Part shown: piece after piece, positions 10,345-21,652 of the stretch | Numbering within the stretch: position 1 is the first letter of the stretch | Layout of the letters: each line of letters starts with the position of its first letter | Source of the DNA: Sordariomycetes sp. S80-01Y | Lineage: Eukaryota; Ascomycota; Sordariomycetes | Reading direction: 5' to 3' | Length of the DNA: 64,000 nucleotides | NCBI GenBank assembly: GCA_037042185.1 | Contig: JAXQJY010000033.1 | Coordinates: 2,790,001 to 2,854,000, forward strand | Position numbers and translations under genes: made by a program | The notes under the pieces: model-generated | The model's database searches: none | What the model saw: the letters and a program-made list of their open reading frames with translations, nothing else | What the model was told of the DNA's origin: nothing

Positions 10345-10659
10345 GTACACCGCGGAGAGGGTCTCCTGCATGGACCGGAGCGTTGCAGAGGCCGCCAATG
10401 CTTGGACACACAGAACAATCACCACCGCACGTAGGTAGAGAAAGGGGCCTTATATATGCACAGCTTGGTTTTGACCCAAGAACTCAATGTAACGAAGATC
10501 ATGAACAATAGCTCGCTACCTGGAGTACATGTTGCGCTTGCTCGCTTACTGCATGCCCGACCCAAGACTCAACGCCGTGGTATACCTCGCCTCGGACCAA
10601 TCCTCGGTCTTTGATCCTACATTTGAAATTATAATGAGCTCACATCAGATGGCTCTTGC
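10345..10659. other. Convergent intergenic region, orphan gene / pantothenate kinase
   Basis: 315 bp between two converging genes; presumably both 3' UTRs. It contains a ttatatat stretch near 10450 that could serve as an A/T-rich termination or polyadenylation element. Nothing else seen. Confidence 0.5.
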
Positions 10660-12132
10660 TCATGCGGTGCCATTCGCTTCGGCCTCCTGCTTCATACCCT
10701 TCCTCAACTCCGCCGCGGCCTCCATTGCCTCTAGACTCGCCCTTCTTCCCCAATTCCTCGGCTGCCTCTTCAAAAACGCACCGACCGACCCCAGGTAGCC
10801 CTCGTGTCTCAGGAAGTATGCCTGCTTCTCGCCCTTGCTCCAGAACTTGATGGCGTACGATAGGGTATTCATCGTCTGCCGATGTCCGCGAATGAATGAT
10901 CCCCCGAAGTAGATATCAGACAGGTTATGGATCTGGCTCTGCAGGTACGCAATCTGCCCAATGTTGTTCGATATGGCATACAATAAACTCCTAGATATGT
11001 CCGAGCTCGAAAAGGGCGCATTAGATGGGATCCCTGACCGTCCAGGGTCTTCCGATGGCTCGGAAGATACCGAGCCGAGGTCTTCGGCTAGAGCTTCTGC
11101 CTCGCGCTTCATTCTGAAGACCTTGCCAAACGACGAGGCGATAGTGGTCGACTTCAGACCGATCTTGCCGTAGTCCTGACCATAGATGTCACCGACTAGC
11201 ATGTCGACATTCGTGTTGTCTCCGTCTTCGGCTTGAGAGAGCATGTCGTCGAAGGACCGCGCGCCAGTAAGGAGGGAGAGGAGGCCCCAGAGTGTGCCGC
11301 CACCGAGGGATGTGCCGCCCACGCGTTGATAGGAGCGCGGGCCAGTGACTTTGAGCATGGACACGCCAGAGCCAATGTTGACCAGCAGATAAGGATAGAT
11401 GGAGTCCTCCCTGGGGTCGACAAAGTGCATGGGGTCCGTCTCCGAGTATGTGAATACTTCTCTCGGTATCTCGGTGATGAAGAAATCCAGCCCAATGATC
11501 AAGCACTCCATCTCGTCCTCCCTCAAAACGTCCACACCCAGCGCCTCGCGGATCTTGTCGTAGAATTTGTAGGCGCCGCCTCCCGTAGCCATGACGCAGA
11601 GCTCGCCAGGTCGTGAGCCATTGAGAGCGAGCTGCTTGTCGCGCAGGTCACGCATGAACTCAACGCAGTCATCTATTCGGTCTGTTTCGAAGTTCTGGAA
11701 GTTGAGGCGGCCGCCGGGGTCGGTGGAGTGGACTTCGCGGGAGAAGTAGACGAGCTTGATCAAAGAACCTCCGATCTGCGCTTGTCGTTAGCCGGAGAAG
11801 AGAACAAAGGTAGGAGATACAACACTTACGTCAATGGCGATGTGGCTGACCACCGCTGTATGGTTCGGCAGCCTGATATCGCTCGTTTCGTGGTGTGTCG
11901 GGCTAATCCTGCCATTGCCGTTCAAGCTCCCATTGGCGGCAGGGGCAGGGGTGCTCGTATCTGGGTCGACGATGAATGCGCCCTTGACATTGATCTTGAC
12001 GCTTCCAGGGCGGATGATGGTGCTGTCAATCTCGTCCGTCGAAGTCATCGTCCGCGGCCTCCGCTTCTGCTCCAGCGCATGAGCATCGTCAATAACGGCT
12101 GCGGCAGGGTCGTCGCTGGCCGAGGGGGTCAT
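10660..12132 (-). CDS. CAB1: Pantothenate kinase (eukaryotic type II)
   Basis: Phosphorylates pantothenate, the first and rate-controlling step of coenzyme A synthesis, in the cytosol. Two exons: 12132..11830 and 11775..10660, 472 aa; the 54-bp intron splits the ATP-binding motif so that HIAID joins IGGSLIKLVYFSR. Other family marks are ATGGGAYKF, DFFITEIP and NIGSGVSMLKV followed by GGTSLGGGTLWGL. The ATG at 12132 is the first in frame; the open frame continues upstream with no ATG. Residues 1-60 are a variable, probably disordered extension. An insertion around SSEPSEDPGRSG in the C-terminal half is serine-rich. Feedback by acyl-CoA is known for the family but cannot be read from the sequence. 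Catalytic core is complete. Confidence 0.95.
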
Positions 12133-12758
12133 TATGCCGGGAGGCGCGGCGGGCGCGGGCCTGCCTTGGAGCGACTTTGTATCGGGGAGTGCGACTCGGA
12201 AGCAAGCGGATGGGTCATTGAGCAAATCTGGGGCAGTAAGGAGCAGTGAATCGTGGAAGAGGAGCGAAGGGGTTCAAGTCGAAAGATACCCCACACTGGG
12301 GGGGCCTTTGGGGGGTAGTCACACTTTATCGATAAAGAAACAGGGGATCTTTTTTTGTGGCTGCCGTGGTGCCGCCCGAGGTTGCCCTCGGACGGTCGGG
12401 GGGTTTCCTGTGCCCAAGTTCGGCTCGATCTCGCAGACCTCCTCCTTTGCCCCGGACAAGCGCTTCTGTACCATCTCTTAGGGTTATCAGTGTGGACTTG
12501 CCTCAAGGAGTTGACGGCATCGTCATTGCTGATACCACATGCCGCACTGCAGTGAGATGCGCGTCATAATCAATCGCGCTCGACCGATTGGTGGCACGCG
12601 ATCGACACACGGTCGATAAGCCAGGAACGGACTGCATGGTACGGGTATCAAATAACCACCGAAGACTGTTTCCAACTCGACAAGATCGCCTAATTCAACT
12701 AATATGGACAATACTACATAACACGTGAACTTGGGTCGGATGCCCTACACCAGCGTCC
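12133..12758. other. Intergenic region upstream of pantothenate kinase
   Basis: 626 bp between the pantothenate kinase start and the 3' end of the Rax1-like gene, both on the minus strand. It should contain the kinase promoter. No domain-bearing frame or repeat seen. Confidence 0.5.
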
Positions 12759-14242
12759 TTAAAACAGCTTTACCCCTGGCACTAGTACAAACACCATCGT
12801 CAACAGGCCCCCAACAACCACTCCGGCCAATATTGCCTGCAAGAAGATGGTGTCCTGGATCTGCCTCAGGGCTGGCTCCTCAATCCAAATCTCGCGATCA
12901 AACACCTTGCGCACCACATTTCGCTTCTCGTACTTGACCACCCACGGTTCATCCTCATAGCTGTTGTGTGACCCGAAAGACTCGAAGCTCTCCTTGGGTA
13001 TCTTCTCGTCGTCGCTTCCCAGCTCGTCGTCTTGCTCAAAAAGCTCCCATGGTCGAATGTGACGATGATGCAGACCATGAAGGACAACGCACATGCCTTT
13101 GTATGCCGCCACCAGAGTGCTGACGCCCAGCACCCATGCAATGGCCGCTAGAGCGCGATAACCTTTGCCCATGCTGCTGAGGGTGATAAGGACCGCAACG
13201 GCGAAGCCAGCAACAATGAGGAACACCCCGAGGAAGCGCGCAAAGAACACTCGTGCAGGATTGCCGTTGCAGATGGACCACCGGACGAAGTTGGGGTGGG
13301 CTTGACGGCGAAGCGTCGATTCGGTGGTCTTGACGAGGCCTCGCAGGGCTGAAGGGTGGGTTGTGTAGGAGAGAGCTTGGACGGCAGCCTTCTGTTCCCA
13401 AGATGCGAGGTTTAGCTGCCGCGGCGCGCCGTACATGATGTATGTTGCGACAACGCGGTTGACCTCCTCACGGAAGGGCTGGATGGTGACTGGAGCATGT
13501 CAGTGGGAGCTCGAGCATGCCTCAGAGAGCTCACTTACAAGGCTGCTTCGCGCCAGCAGAGTGGAAGGCATCTGCGGCTTGCGACTTGTACGAAGAAGCC
13601 ATCGTTGACGGCACGACCGAAGTCGTATACATTGAGTCTTTGTCCGTCGCAGTGGTGCCCGTTCGAGGCCGCGAGCCGAAGGGGTTCGATCCGGTCGCAG
13701 CCTTTGGCGGAGGTGCAACATCTTGAGCACTCTTGTCAAAATCGCTTCCCTTGAAGATGGCTGCAGCTTGGGGTTCAGATCTCATCTTGTCGACGTTGTC
13801 TTTGCGGATCTTGTGCACGATGTCATCCTGCATTGCCTGCGTCCATTCCGGAGCCAACGCCTTGTCGGCTGCGCTGGCTGCTTCGAAGCGCTTGACGTAG
13901 TCGCGGTACCAGAGGAAGAACTGCAGGTTTTCGGCCGAGTGCTCAATGTAGATGAGATAGTTCATGAAGTCACGGACTGTCATGGGCTGCGGATCCTGTC
14001 AGCAGGAGTGCGCTTTTAGGCCTCGGAGCAAGACTTACAGGACATGTCCCGCCGTTGATAATGCGGTCAAAGGTGAGAGATTCAGGGATGCCGTTGGAAG
14101 ACCCCGACTTGCCAGACTTGACAGAGCCATCACTGTTGGTAATGTTGTTGCCGCTTTCGCTGTCAGAAACCATGCTGGCTTCGCTGATGGATTCCTTGGG
14201 CATGTGCTTCGGCCTAGTGTAAGTCAAGGGGAGGAGACCCAT
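12759..14242 (-). CDS. RAX1: RGS-domain membrane protein, Rax1-like
   Basis: Membrane protein with an N-terminal RGS-type domain and C-terminal membrane segments, the layout of Rax1, which marks polar growth sites in yeast and is counted among fungal RGS proteins. Three exons: 14242..14039, 13986..13539, 13489..12759, 460 aa. The RGS region starts at about residue 55 (SLTFDRIINGGTCPPM), continues with RDFMNYLIYIEHSAENLQFF, is broken by a serine/threonine-rich insert (about 140-205), and resumes with FTIQPFREEVNRVVATYI. Membrane segments lie near 298-321, 327-347 and 434-458; the conserved HPNFVRWSICNGNPARVFF stands just before the first. An acidic loop follows the second. Whether it acts on a G-alpha protein is unproven: the split RGS box may be scaffold-like. 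Confidence 0.82.
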
Positions 14243-15686
14243 GGTGTCTGTCGTCAGATGGTTTCAACGGAAGGCTCGACTGATGTAGGTCTGACAGCAG
14301 CAGAAGTATGTAGGTTGGCGAGAAGTCTCCGAGATCGACGCGGTGACAAGGTCAGGGTTCACGAACCATCCATCTACTTATACGAGACGCAAGCACGCCT
14401 CGGTATCCCAGGGGCGACCAAGGCTGGGAACCAAGATAAGAGCCAAGCTCCCAGCCGGCAGTCACAAGCGGCTGCGCTCAAGCATGCCTTGGCTTCAAAC
14501 TCCCACTCAGCCCCTCGGCCTCGACCCTTATTGGACCCAAACGGCCCTCCCGTTATGAGACTCGAGAGCCACGGCGCCAAAACGGAGCTTCGAGGCGAGG
14601 GGACCAAGAAGAGGAGCCAATATTGCTCGTCCCAAGGCAAGGGACGGACCGCTAGCTAAACGACTTGGCCTCAGGCGCTATATGATTACCGTGTGATCAG
14701 ATCCGGTGAGAGGGCATTGACAGCGCCTAAGAGAGAATTGCCAAGGTACTACGAAGATCACGAACCACCAGCGCGGCACCTCACACGTCAAGCGCGCAAA
14801 CAACCTTCACTAAGAATCGTGATATCAGGCCCCTGAGCTCATCCTTGCGTTGCGAGGTGCTTGGACGTCTCGCTCAGCCAGTCGCGGGGTTTTCAGGTGG
14901 GCGCTAGAGACTCGATGCGTGCGGTGACGACCCAGTCTCGGCCCTCGAGAGAAAAAGAAAGGTTGCAGCTTCGGAGGTTTAATGTATGCGGGCAGTTTTG
15001 CATGCCTGACGAAGACGCATCATGATGCCTGTGCAGGGTTGGGGCTGGATATGAAGCTATTGAACGCCGCCTCATATTTCTTTTTCGTTTTGTACCACGG
15101 CTCTGCGGCTTCTACGGTACCACCGAGCTCTGTAGTCGCACAAGCACGACGCGCGCTCGGTGAGGCTCCTCCGCAGGTTGGGATCGATCTCAGTTCCAGA
15201 TGTAGCCCCCAAATTGACTTTCGATCTATTATTTCCTATCAACAAAACCCTTTTCTTGTCTTTGAAGTACTGCCGCCAGTCTGCCGTCTTTTTGTTTGCG
15301 AGAAGCGCGCGACGCGGCGTCAGACTTTGCTCCCCACAGGGCCGTCCATTGCCACTGCCACTGGCACTGACACTGGTTCCAAGCCGCTCAGGCCTTTCCC
15401 CCATCCAGCCTCGGCCACGCACACATGTCAATAGTCCACCATCAACGCACATCGAGTGAGACATGCTGGCGACCCCTTTGGTTTTTCCAAGACACTCACG
15501 AGGCGTGCGCCCCGTGCCTGGACTCTTCGATCGGATCCAGCCGAGGAAGCCAACGCGACGATGATGTGAAACCACGGATGGGCGCTGAAACTGTCTTCGC
15601 CTGCATTGATCTGCTCTTGTTGGCTCGGCCTCTCACGAGCTCTCACGACGTCCAACATTGCCCTTCCGCGTGTACGTGGGGATGGT
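14243..15686. other. Intergenic region between Rax1-like and EthD genes
   Basis: 1.44 kb, both flanking genes on the minus strand. It must hold the Rax1-like promoter and the EthD 3' UTR. A minus-strand frame at 15072-15575 (167 codons) is rich in arginine and has no recognisable domain; I do not call it a gene. No repeat seen. Confidence 0.5.
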
Positions 15687-16332
15687 CTAGTTCTTGTACT
15701 CGGTCACACCATCTGAGGTGTCCACGTCAGGGATCCCCTTTCCAAAGCAAACGACCTCGTGTCTGCGTTGAACAGCCAGTCAGCTTCCGCCAGCGCACAT
15801 GAAGAGTGTCATCAAGGTATGCATCCCCTACTGTACTTACCCAGCCATAATCTTAATCCCGCCGCTGGTATCCATGAAATGCGCGCAGTCCGCGTTCAGC
15901 GCCTTGTACTGCGGGCTGGCGAAGAAGTTCTCGGCGTCGTCCCAGCTCTTGAACCACAGCGTCGAGCACCCGTCACACTCCAGCACGCTCATACCCAGCT
16001 TCTGGGCACGGGCCTTATCCTCAGGGGACTGGTGCTGCTGCGTGTAGCGCTGGACCTGGTGCGCGCCGAAGGACTTGGCTGCCACCGTCATGTCGGAGTG
16101 CACGTGGGCGTAGTGCTTGGAGAAGTGTTCGTAGGATACCTCTGGGAGCTTCGAGAAGAAGAACTGCAACTTTATGCATGCTGGGCTCTACGTCAGCCTT
16201 GATTGCTCTGGGCGAGTCACTATGAGTGTCATTCTCACGCTGAAACTTGACGGGAGTGTCATAGTCGAATAACGGGAATTCGAACTTGTAGTCGATGCGC
16301 TCGTGGCCTGTCTTCCTGTCTCCTGATGGCAT
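15687..16332 (-). CDS. EthD-domain protein (dimeric alpha/beta barrel)
   Basis: Small protein of the EthD superfamily, ferredoxin-like barrels found next to oxidative degradation or secondary-metabolite enzymes; the chemistry of most fungal members is unknown. Three exons: 16332..16239, 16180..15841, 15762..15687, total 169 aa. Junctions give TPVKFQ-P-CIKLQFFF and KIMAG-HEVVCFGKG. The barrel includes FSKLPEVSYEHFSKHYAHVH (about residues 40-60), the usual W/H-containing start of the domain, and ALNADCAHFMD later. No signal peptide, so cytosolic. It lies 550 bp downstream of an alcohol dehydrogenase on the same strand and close to a TRI12-type pump, which suggests a shared metabolic job. The final exon is only 25 codons and would be missed if the stop at 15837 were taken as the end. 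Confidence 0.85.
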
Positions 16333-16882
16333 GTCGACGGCTTTTGACAGACCAATAACAACAGTAGAACGATCTTAAAAAGGTCAGAGAGCGGAACCAG
16401 AGTATCGTTTGAAGGGCCACGACACACTTCTACAGAAAGGTTAGACAACACCTAGCTTGGAGGAACAATAGCTACCTCTTTAATCTCATCAAGCCCAGGA
16501 AATCCCATAAATACGTATCTCCTCTCTGCGCCTGAAGGCAGTCCCGAAGGTCTGCCGATCCTCAGGGCCGCCATCTGCGGGGACTACGTAGGATGTACAG
16601 TTGCCAAATTCGAGGGTGTAGTTAGCCGAGACGAGCATGCCCTCCGAGCTTCATGGTACTTGGTTTCCTGGATCCTGCTGTGACTTGCTACAAAATAGAG
16701 GCTAAGCTTGCCCGATACACTTGTGGCTCGCTGCCCTTGGCGCCCTCCTGACTGCTGTTGAGGTGGTCGATCACGCTAAGGGGACCCATCATACAGAAGG
16801 ACCGAAGGCATCGCAAGGAGACTCCTCAAAGGGGTACGAGACGTCTTTACGTAGGACATGTACATTCGATTTAACGCTATGC
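16333..16882. other. Intergenic region, EthD promoter / alcohol dehydrogenase 3'
   Basis: 550 bp between two minus-strand genes. It should contain the EthD promoter and the dehydrogenase 3' UTR. No gene or repeat seen. Confidence 0.5.
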
Positions 16883-17969
16883 TTAGTAGCCGTGGAACTT
16901 GACCACCTGTCTAAACTTGGCCTTTCCAGCCTCCATGTCCTCAATCATCTGACCCAAGTCCTCCAGCTTCCTGAACTCCACAGGCGGTTGGATCTTGTGC
17001 TTTGCCGTAAACGCAACAGCCTTTGGCATCCTCTGCGGGATGCTTGTGCTGTCTGCCTTGATTCGGTAGCGTCCGGTGGTCAAGTCAAATGCCGAAACCT
17101 GGAGATCCTTGGGCGCAATTCCAATGACCATCAGCAAACCGCCCGTGCGCAGTAGATCAACGGAAGATGTGTAGGCAGCCTGCGCGCCAGAAAAGATGGC
17201 TGCTGCGTGAGCGCCCTTGCCGGTCAGCCTCTTCACCTCGTCGGCGAAGTTGGGCGTAGTCCTGGAGTTGACGGTAGCGTCGGCACCGAAGTCTTTGACG
17301 GACTGGAGGACGTCGTCGTTGATGTCAACGCCAATAACTTTGAGGCCCATGGCCTTGGCATACTGAGTAGCATATTGACCAAGTCCACCGCAACCGACAA
17401 CCGCAATCCATTCTCCCTCCTTGAGCTCGCAACTGTCAACGGCATGGAAAGCAGTGATGCCTGCGCAGAAAAGGGGCGCACTGCGATCCATGTCCAGCTC
17501 CTTGGGCACAATCACCGCGTTGTGATAGTCAACGATACAGTACTCCTGGAAGTATCCGTCTACAACAAACCCTTGTAGAAGAGGCTGCTTCCTCTCACAG
17601 CGGAGATTGTGCACTTGACAGCCATCGCATTCAAAGCAACACCCAATGAAGTAGTTCCAGCCAATCTGATCGCCTACTTTGAAACCCTTGCCCTCAGCTG
17701 AGGGATGAAGCTTCTCGATGTAGCCGACGCCCTCGTGTCCTATTGTGATGGATCCCTCCGGACGCATATCCATGTGAAGATCCGAGTGGCACAGGGAGGC
17801 GCCATGGGTCTTGACGAGGAGTTGGTTCTCCTGGGGTTCGGGGATGGGGATGTCGTTAATGACAACCTTTTTAGCTTTCTACGAAGCTTCTTAGCAGGGG
17901 TTCGAGGGCCATCAAGGTGCTTCTAGTACTTACGCCGTCCCACTGTCCGGCCTTCATTGTGGCACCCAT
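16883..17969 (-). CDS. Zinc-dependent alcohol dehydrogenase (MDR family)
   Basis: NAD(P)-dependent oxidoreductase of the zinc medium-chain family, interconverting alcohols and aldehydes in the cytosol. Two exons: 17969..17934 and 17878..16883, 343 aa; the 12-codon first exon MGATMKAGQWDG joins KAKKVVINDIPIPEP. Catalytic zinc ligands: C42 (in SLCHSD) and the GHEG histidine H60. Structural zinc cysteines: C93, C96, C99, C106, with six rather than seven residues before the last. Coenzyme loop VVGCGGLGQYA lies near 168-178, followed by the acidic D in VIGVDIND, which favours NAD. It is divergent from a TRI12-like pump across 1.3 kb. The physiological substrate is not evident; yeast Adh1-like ethanol enzymes are the nearest general class. 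Confidence 0.92.
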
Positions 17970-19272
17970 TGTCGACGATGCGGGGTAGCTTGATGGTCTG
18001 GGGGTGATGGTGTTGTCGAGTTCGGGTGATGCTCAAGTAGATAATCTGGTAAACCTCTGATGAAGATCAGACGAAGAAGGTAGACAAGTTTCGAGATCAA
18101 AGAAGCTGAAGAAGCCAGGAGTTCCAACAGCTCTGAAAGAAAGCTCCGCCCGTTTTCAAGCGCGCTTAGGCACGGTAGAGCTCGTCCCCTCCATCGCTTG
18201 AGGTCACGCACGACGAGCGTGTCGACACATGTTTTCCCGTGTCATTAAGCAAGATCGACCGCTCGCTTCCTGACTCGATCGGATCTGGACCAGCGCCGGC
18301 GCTGCGGAGGACGGGGTTGGAAAAGTTGATCCGGGGTCGAGTTGGGGAAACATGGGGAATGAGGGACGCAAAAGGGGTAAAAGCGGGGCGAGGCTGGGTG
18401 CCCAATCCGCTTCCCAGAGGGCTGCGGAACTCTTTACCCAGACATCATCGCCACCGCCTAGAGTCGTCCGCTTTTCACGTGAAGTTGAGCACCTCCCGAA
18501 ACTTGAGCTTTGCAAATGGTTTGAGTCGCCGACCTGCACTCTTACTGACGCTGGCGATTGGACGCTCGGCTGAGGTCACGGTCACGGGAGTCTGAAGATG
18601 CGAGGATGCGTCACTAGATGAGGCTGCCGGGTTGAGCGTCAGGAATAACGTACAGTCTCTACTCTTTCAGGCTGATCAGTTTGAGTTTCTGCATATCATG
18701 AGATGGCGAAGCTCGTACATAAGGCCAGTCTGGTTCAGTCACGCGGTCTGCGACTTGTTCTATATCAGACACGGTCCGCGATCAGACATTCACAAACAAC
18801 CTGTAGGGTGTCTCCTCGTTCAGATTCATTTTCACTTTCTCGAAGTCATGAGAAGTACCATAGACCGTCGTTAGCTTCGGAAGTGAGTAGATGGCATCCA
18901 ACTGTGGTTGACAGCTTCAGGTGAAGCTGCGGATCTTCCCCGATGCGGAGGCATTAGGGGCTCCCTGCAAGTGAGCTTGAACTATGGCTTAGCTCTGAGC
19001 TTCTGTCGGTCTGGGTCTTCCGCCCTGGCTGACTGCATCCAGCTTTCCGTCTACTGTCATCCGAGACAAGTGTCTCTCTGATCATCATCAAAATTGGCAG
19101 AGTACCATCGCGTCGGGACTTGCTTGTCGATCCGGGGATGATCTTCTACTCGCCGAGATTGACCTTGCACAAAAGCCTTTGGTTTCCAACACTCTCGATC
19201 TCCCTCTCCAGGGACCCCTTCTAATTCTTGCTTGGTAATTATCAACAGCTACCAATCTTGATACGAGTCAAC
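17970..19272. other. Divergent intergenic region, alcohol dehydrogenase / TRI12-like pump
   Basis: 1.3 kb between divergent starts, so a candidate shared control region for the dehydrogenase and the pump. No RNA gene, repeat or domain-bearing frame seen. Confidence 0.55.
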
Positions 19273-21280
19273 ATGACGACCCAAGACGACAAACCGCACA
19301 ATGCGGTAGACGAGGTGAAAGAAGACCCAAGTGGTCATCAACTTGAAGATGCCAGTCACTCCGCAGAGAAGCCAGTGGCTGCTGCTCAGGGCGCGGAGAG
19401 GATCACATTGAAGACCTGGGTTGTCATCTTCGTGAGTGAAGCCGAGATGTCCAACACACCTGTCGAAGCTGACGACACGGCAGATCTTGTCAGCTACATT
19501 TGGCCTCAGTTTCTGGCCCGTCCCTACGACTTCTGCGATGCAAGCCACTCTTGCAGCACAGTTTGGAGAGCCTCAATCTTACGTCTGGTTTGGTTCGTAA
19601 CGAGTCTTGTACAAAGACGACCTAGCTGACACGAGCAGTTCCGGCTTACACGACTGCCAACTCTATCGGCTTCATCCTGGCCGGCACCAACAGTGATCTT
19701 TTCGGACGCCGTCTTGTTCTCATCATCGGAAATGCAATCTGTAGCATCGGCTTCATCGTCACGGCTACGGCACGGTCCTCCATGCACTTTACGGCAGGCT
19801 TGGGCATCACAGGTTTTGGTGCTGGGTTCTGCCAGATGGCCATGTGCTCCGTTCCGGAGCTGATGCCCAACAAATATAGACACATAGGTACGACTTCATA
19901 CCGCGGGTTGACTGCATCATTGCCTAACATGCCTCAGGTATCTGCCTCTCGGATGGACTGGTATATGTCATAGTTGTCATTGGACCAGTGGTCGGTCGCT
20001 ACGCCATTGACGCTGGAGCCCGCGACTGGCAATACGTGTACTGGTCCGGCTTCATACTTCAATTCCTCACACTAGGGGGCGTCGTGTGGCTGTATCATCC
20101 TCCCAAGCACCCTCGCGGCGTTCCGTGGTCTGAGGCGGTCAAGGGCCTAGACTACGTGGGTGCACTACTTATCGTGCCGGGAATATGCCTGACGTTGGTT
20201 GGCATTATAAACACAACGGTAAGTTATCTTATCCTACCGAGGCTTCGGAGCTTACAATCTTTTGCAGTACAAGTCATCCAAGGATGTCACTGTCATTGCA
20301 CCCCTTTGTACAGGGCTTGGCCTTGTAGTACTCTTCGGATTCTGGGAGACCTTCTCCAACACCAAGTATCCTCTCTGCCCCCCAGCCATCTTCCGATCTC
20401 ATAACGGCCGCGAGTTTACCGTTCCCTTCATCCTTGCGTTCATCGTTACAATGTTCTACTACGGCATCAACATTCTGTATCCGACGATGATCAACACATT
20501 TTACGTCACTCCGACAACGTCTCGTAGCGAGGAGCTGCTGCTGAGTCTGCCCAACAACCTGGGCCTTGTATTCGGTGCTGTCTTGCTCAGCTGCTTTGGC
20601 AATCTCATAGGCCACTGGAAATGGACACTCACTGTCTCCTGGATCGGCCTCTCGATCTTTGGAGGTCTTCTGGCCCTGGTTACGCCTTACAACAAAGGCA
20701 CCATGATTGCGTTCGCCTTCCTGGAGCAAATGTTCTTTGGATGGGCCCAGTATGAGAGTATCGCTTTCACCCAGCTCGGCGTCAAGCAGATTGACCTTGG
20801 TATTTCGGGTGGCCTCGCTGGCGTTGCCCGCTTTGCCGGAGGCTCGCTTGCCCAGGCAATTTACACCACTATCCTCACAAACGAGCAAACCTCTCGAGCA
20901 GCCAAAACAGTCCCTGCCGCTGCTCAAGCTCTCGGACTTGGCGCCGAGGAATCGCAGCAACTGCTGGCTGCCATCTCTACCGGCGCAACGGACGCCATAG
21001 CAGAAATTCCAGGCATCGTGAGTCCTTCGCTACTAATCACCGGTTTTCTGAACCATTACTAACTCGATCCCAGACTGACGAAATTACTGCCGCTGCTTCG
21101 ACCGCCTTCAAGTGGGCTGTCGCCCATGGATTGAAGATTACTGCCCTTGCTTCGCTGGCATTCGCAGGCGTCGGTCTTGTATGCTGCTTCTTGCTGGAGA
21201 ACATTGACCACAAGATGAACGACAAGACTGAGGTGTACTTGGAGAATGATGTCAATGCTGAGAAGAACGTCTATCATTAG
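19273..21280 (+). CDS. MFS efflux transporter, TRI12 / siderophore type (DHA2-like)
   Basis: Plasma-membrane or vesicle H+ antiporter of the 14-TM branch that includes trichothecene efflux pump TRI12 and siderophore carriers. Six exons: 19273..19431, 19484..19592, 19639..19887, 19938..20218, 20268..21017, 21074..21280; 584 aa, five introns of 46-56 bp. Exon 2 reads ATFGLSFWPVPTTSAMQATL, exon 3 VPAYTTANSIGFILAGTNSD with LFGRR (the MFS loop motif), exon 4 LSDGLVYVIVVIGPVVGRY and an IDAGARDWQYVYW stretch typical of the family. C-terminal half is well formed up to CCFLLENIDHKMNDK. Donor of intron 2 is the weak GTTCGT, required to give WFVPAY. Substrate unknown. It sits beside a dehydrogenase and an EthD protein; there is no trichothecene synthase here. 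Confidence 0.92.
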
Positions 21281-21652
21281 GGCGTGGAAATCGTCAGAGG
21301 AGCAAAGTCGAGAGGAGTGATATACTGACTACGGCGGCTCTGTATCGTTTGCAACTGTCGGTTTTGGCTGAAATAGTATATTAATCATCGTTGGGCGATC
21401 TATTCCCATTCTTCCGAGCCTCTATCCATGTAGACCCTTTTCCCGCCCCCTTCCGGTGCAACAAAGGGGTGTGAAATGTCGTTCTGACTAACAGCAAATC
21501 CTTCGACTTACGAGATGTGAGCGCTGGGGAAATAGCACCATCAATGTTTATACAGATGCTCCCAAAAAAGGAGGGGAGCAATTCACCCTCGTATCAATCG
21601 CTCAATTCCAAATACCTGAAACCATCAAGGTTCAACTTCGCCTGGTTTCCAC
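21281..21652. other. Intergenic region upstream of peroxiredoxin
   Basis: 372 bp between same-strand genes; 3' UTR of the pump and the peroxiredoxin promoter. Nothing further recognised. Confidence 0.5.

Noticed and set aside
15072-15575. Minus-strand frame of 167 codons
   Set aside because: No domain, arginine-rich composition and position between two genes; likely chance frame.
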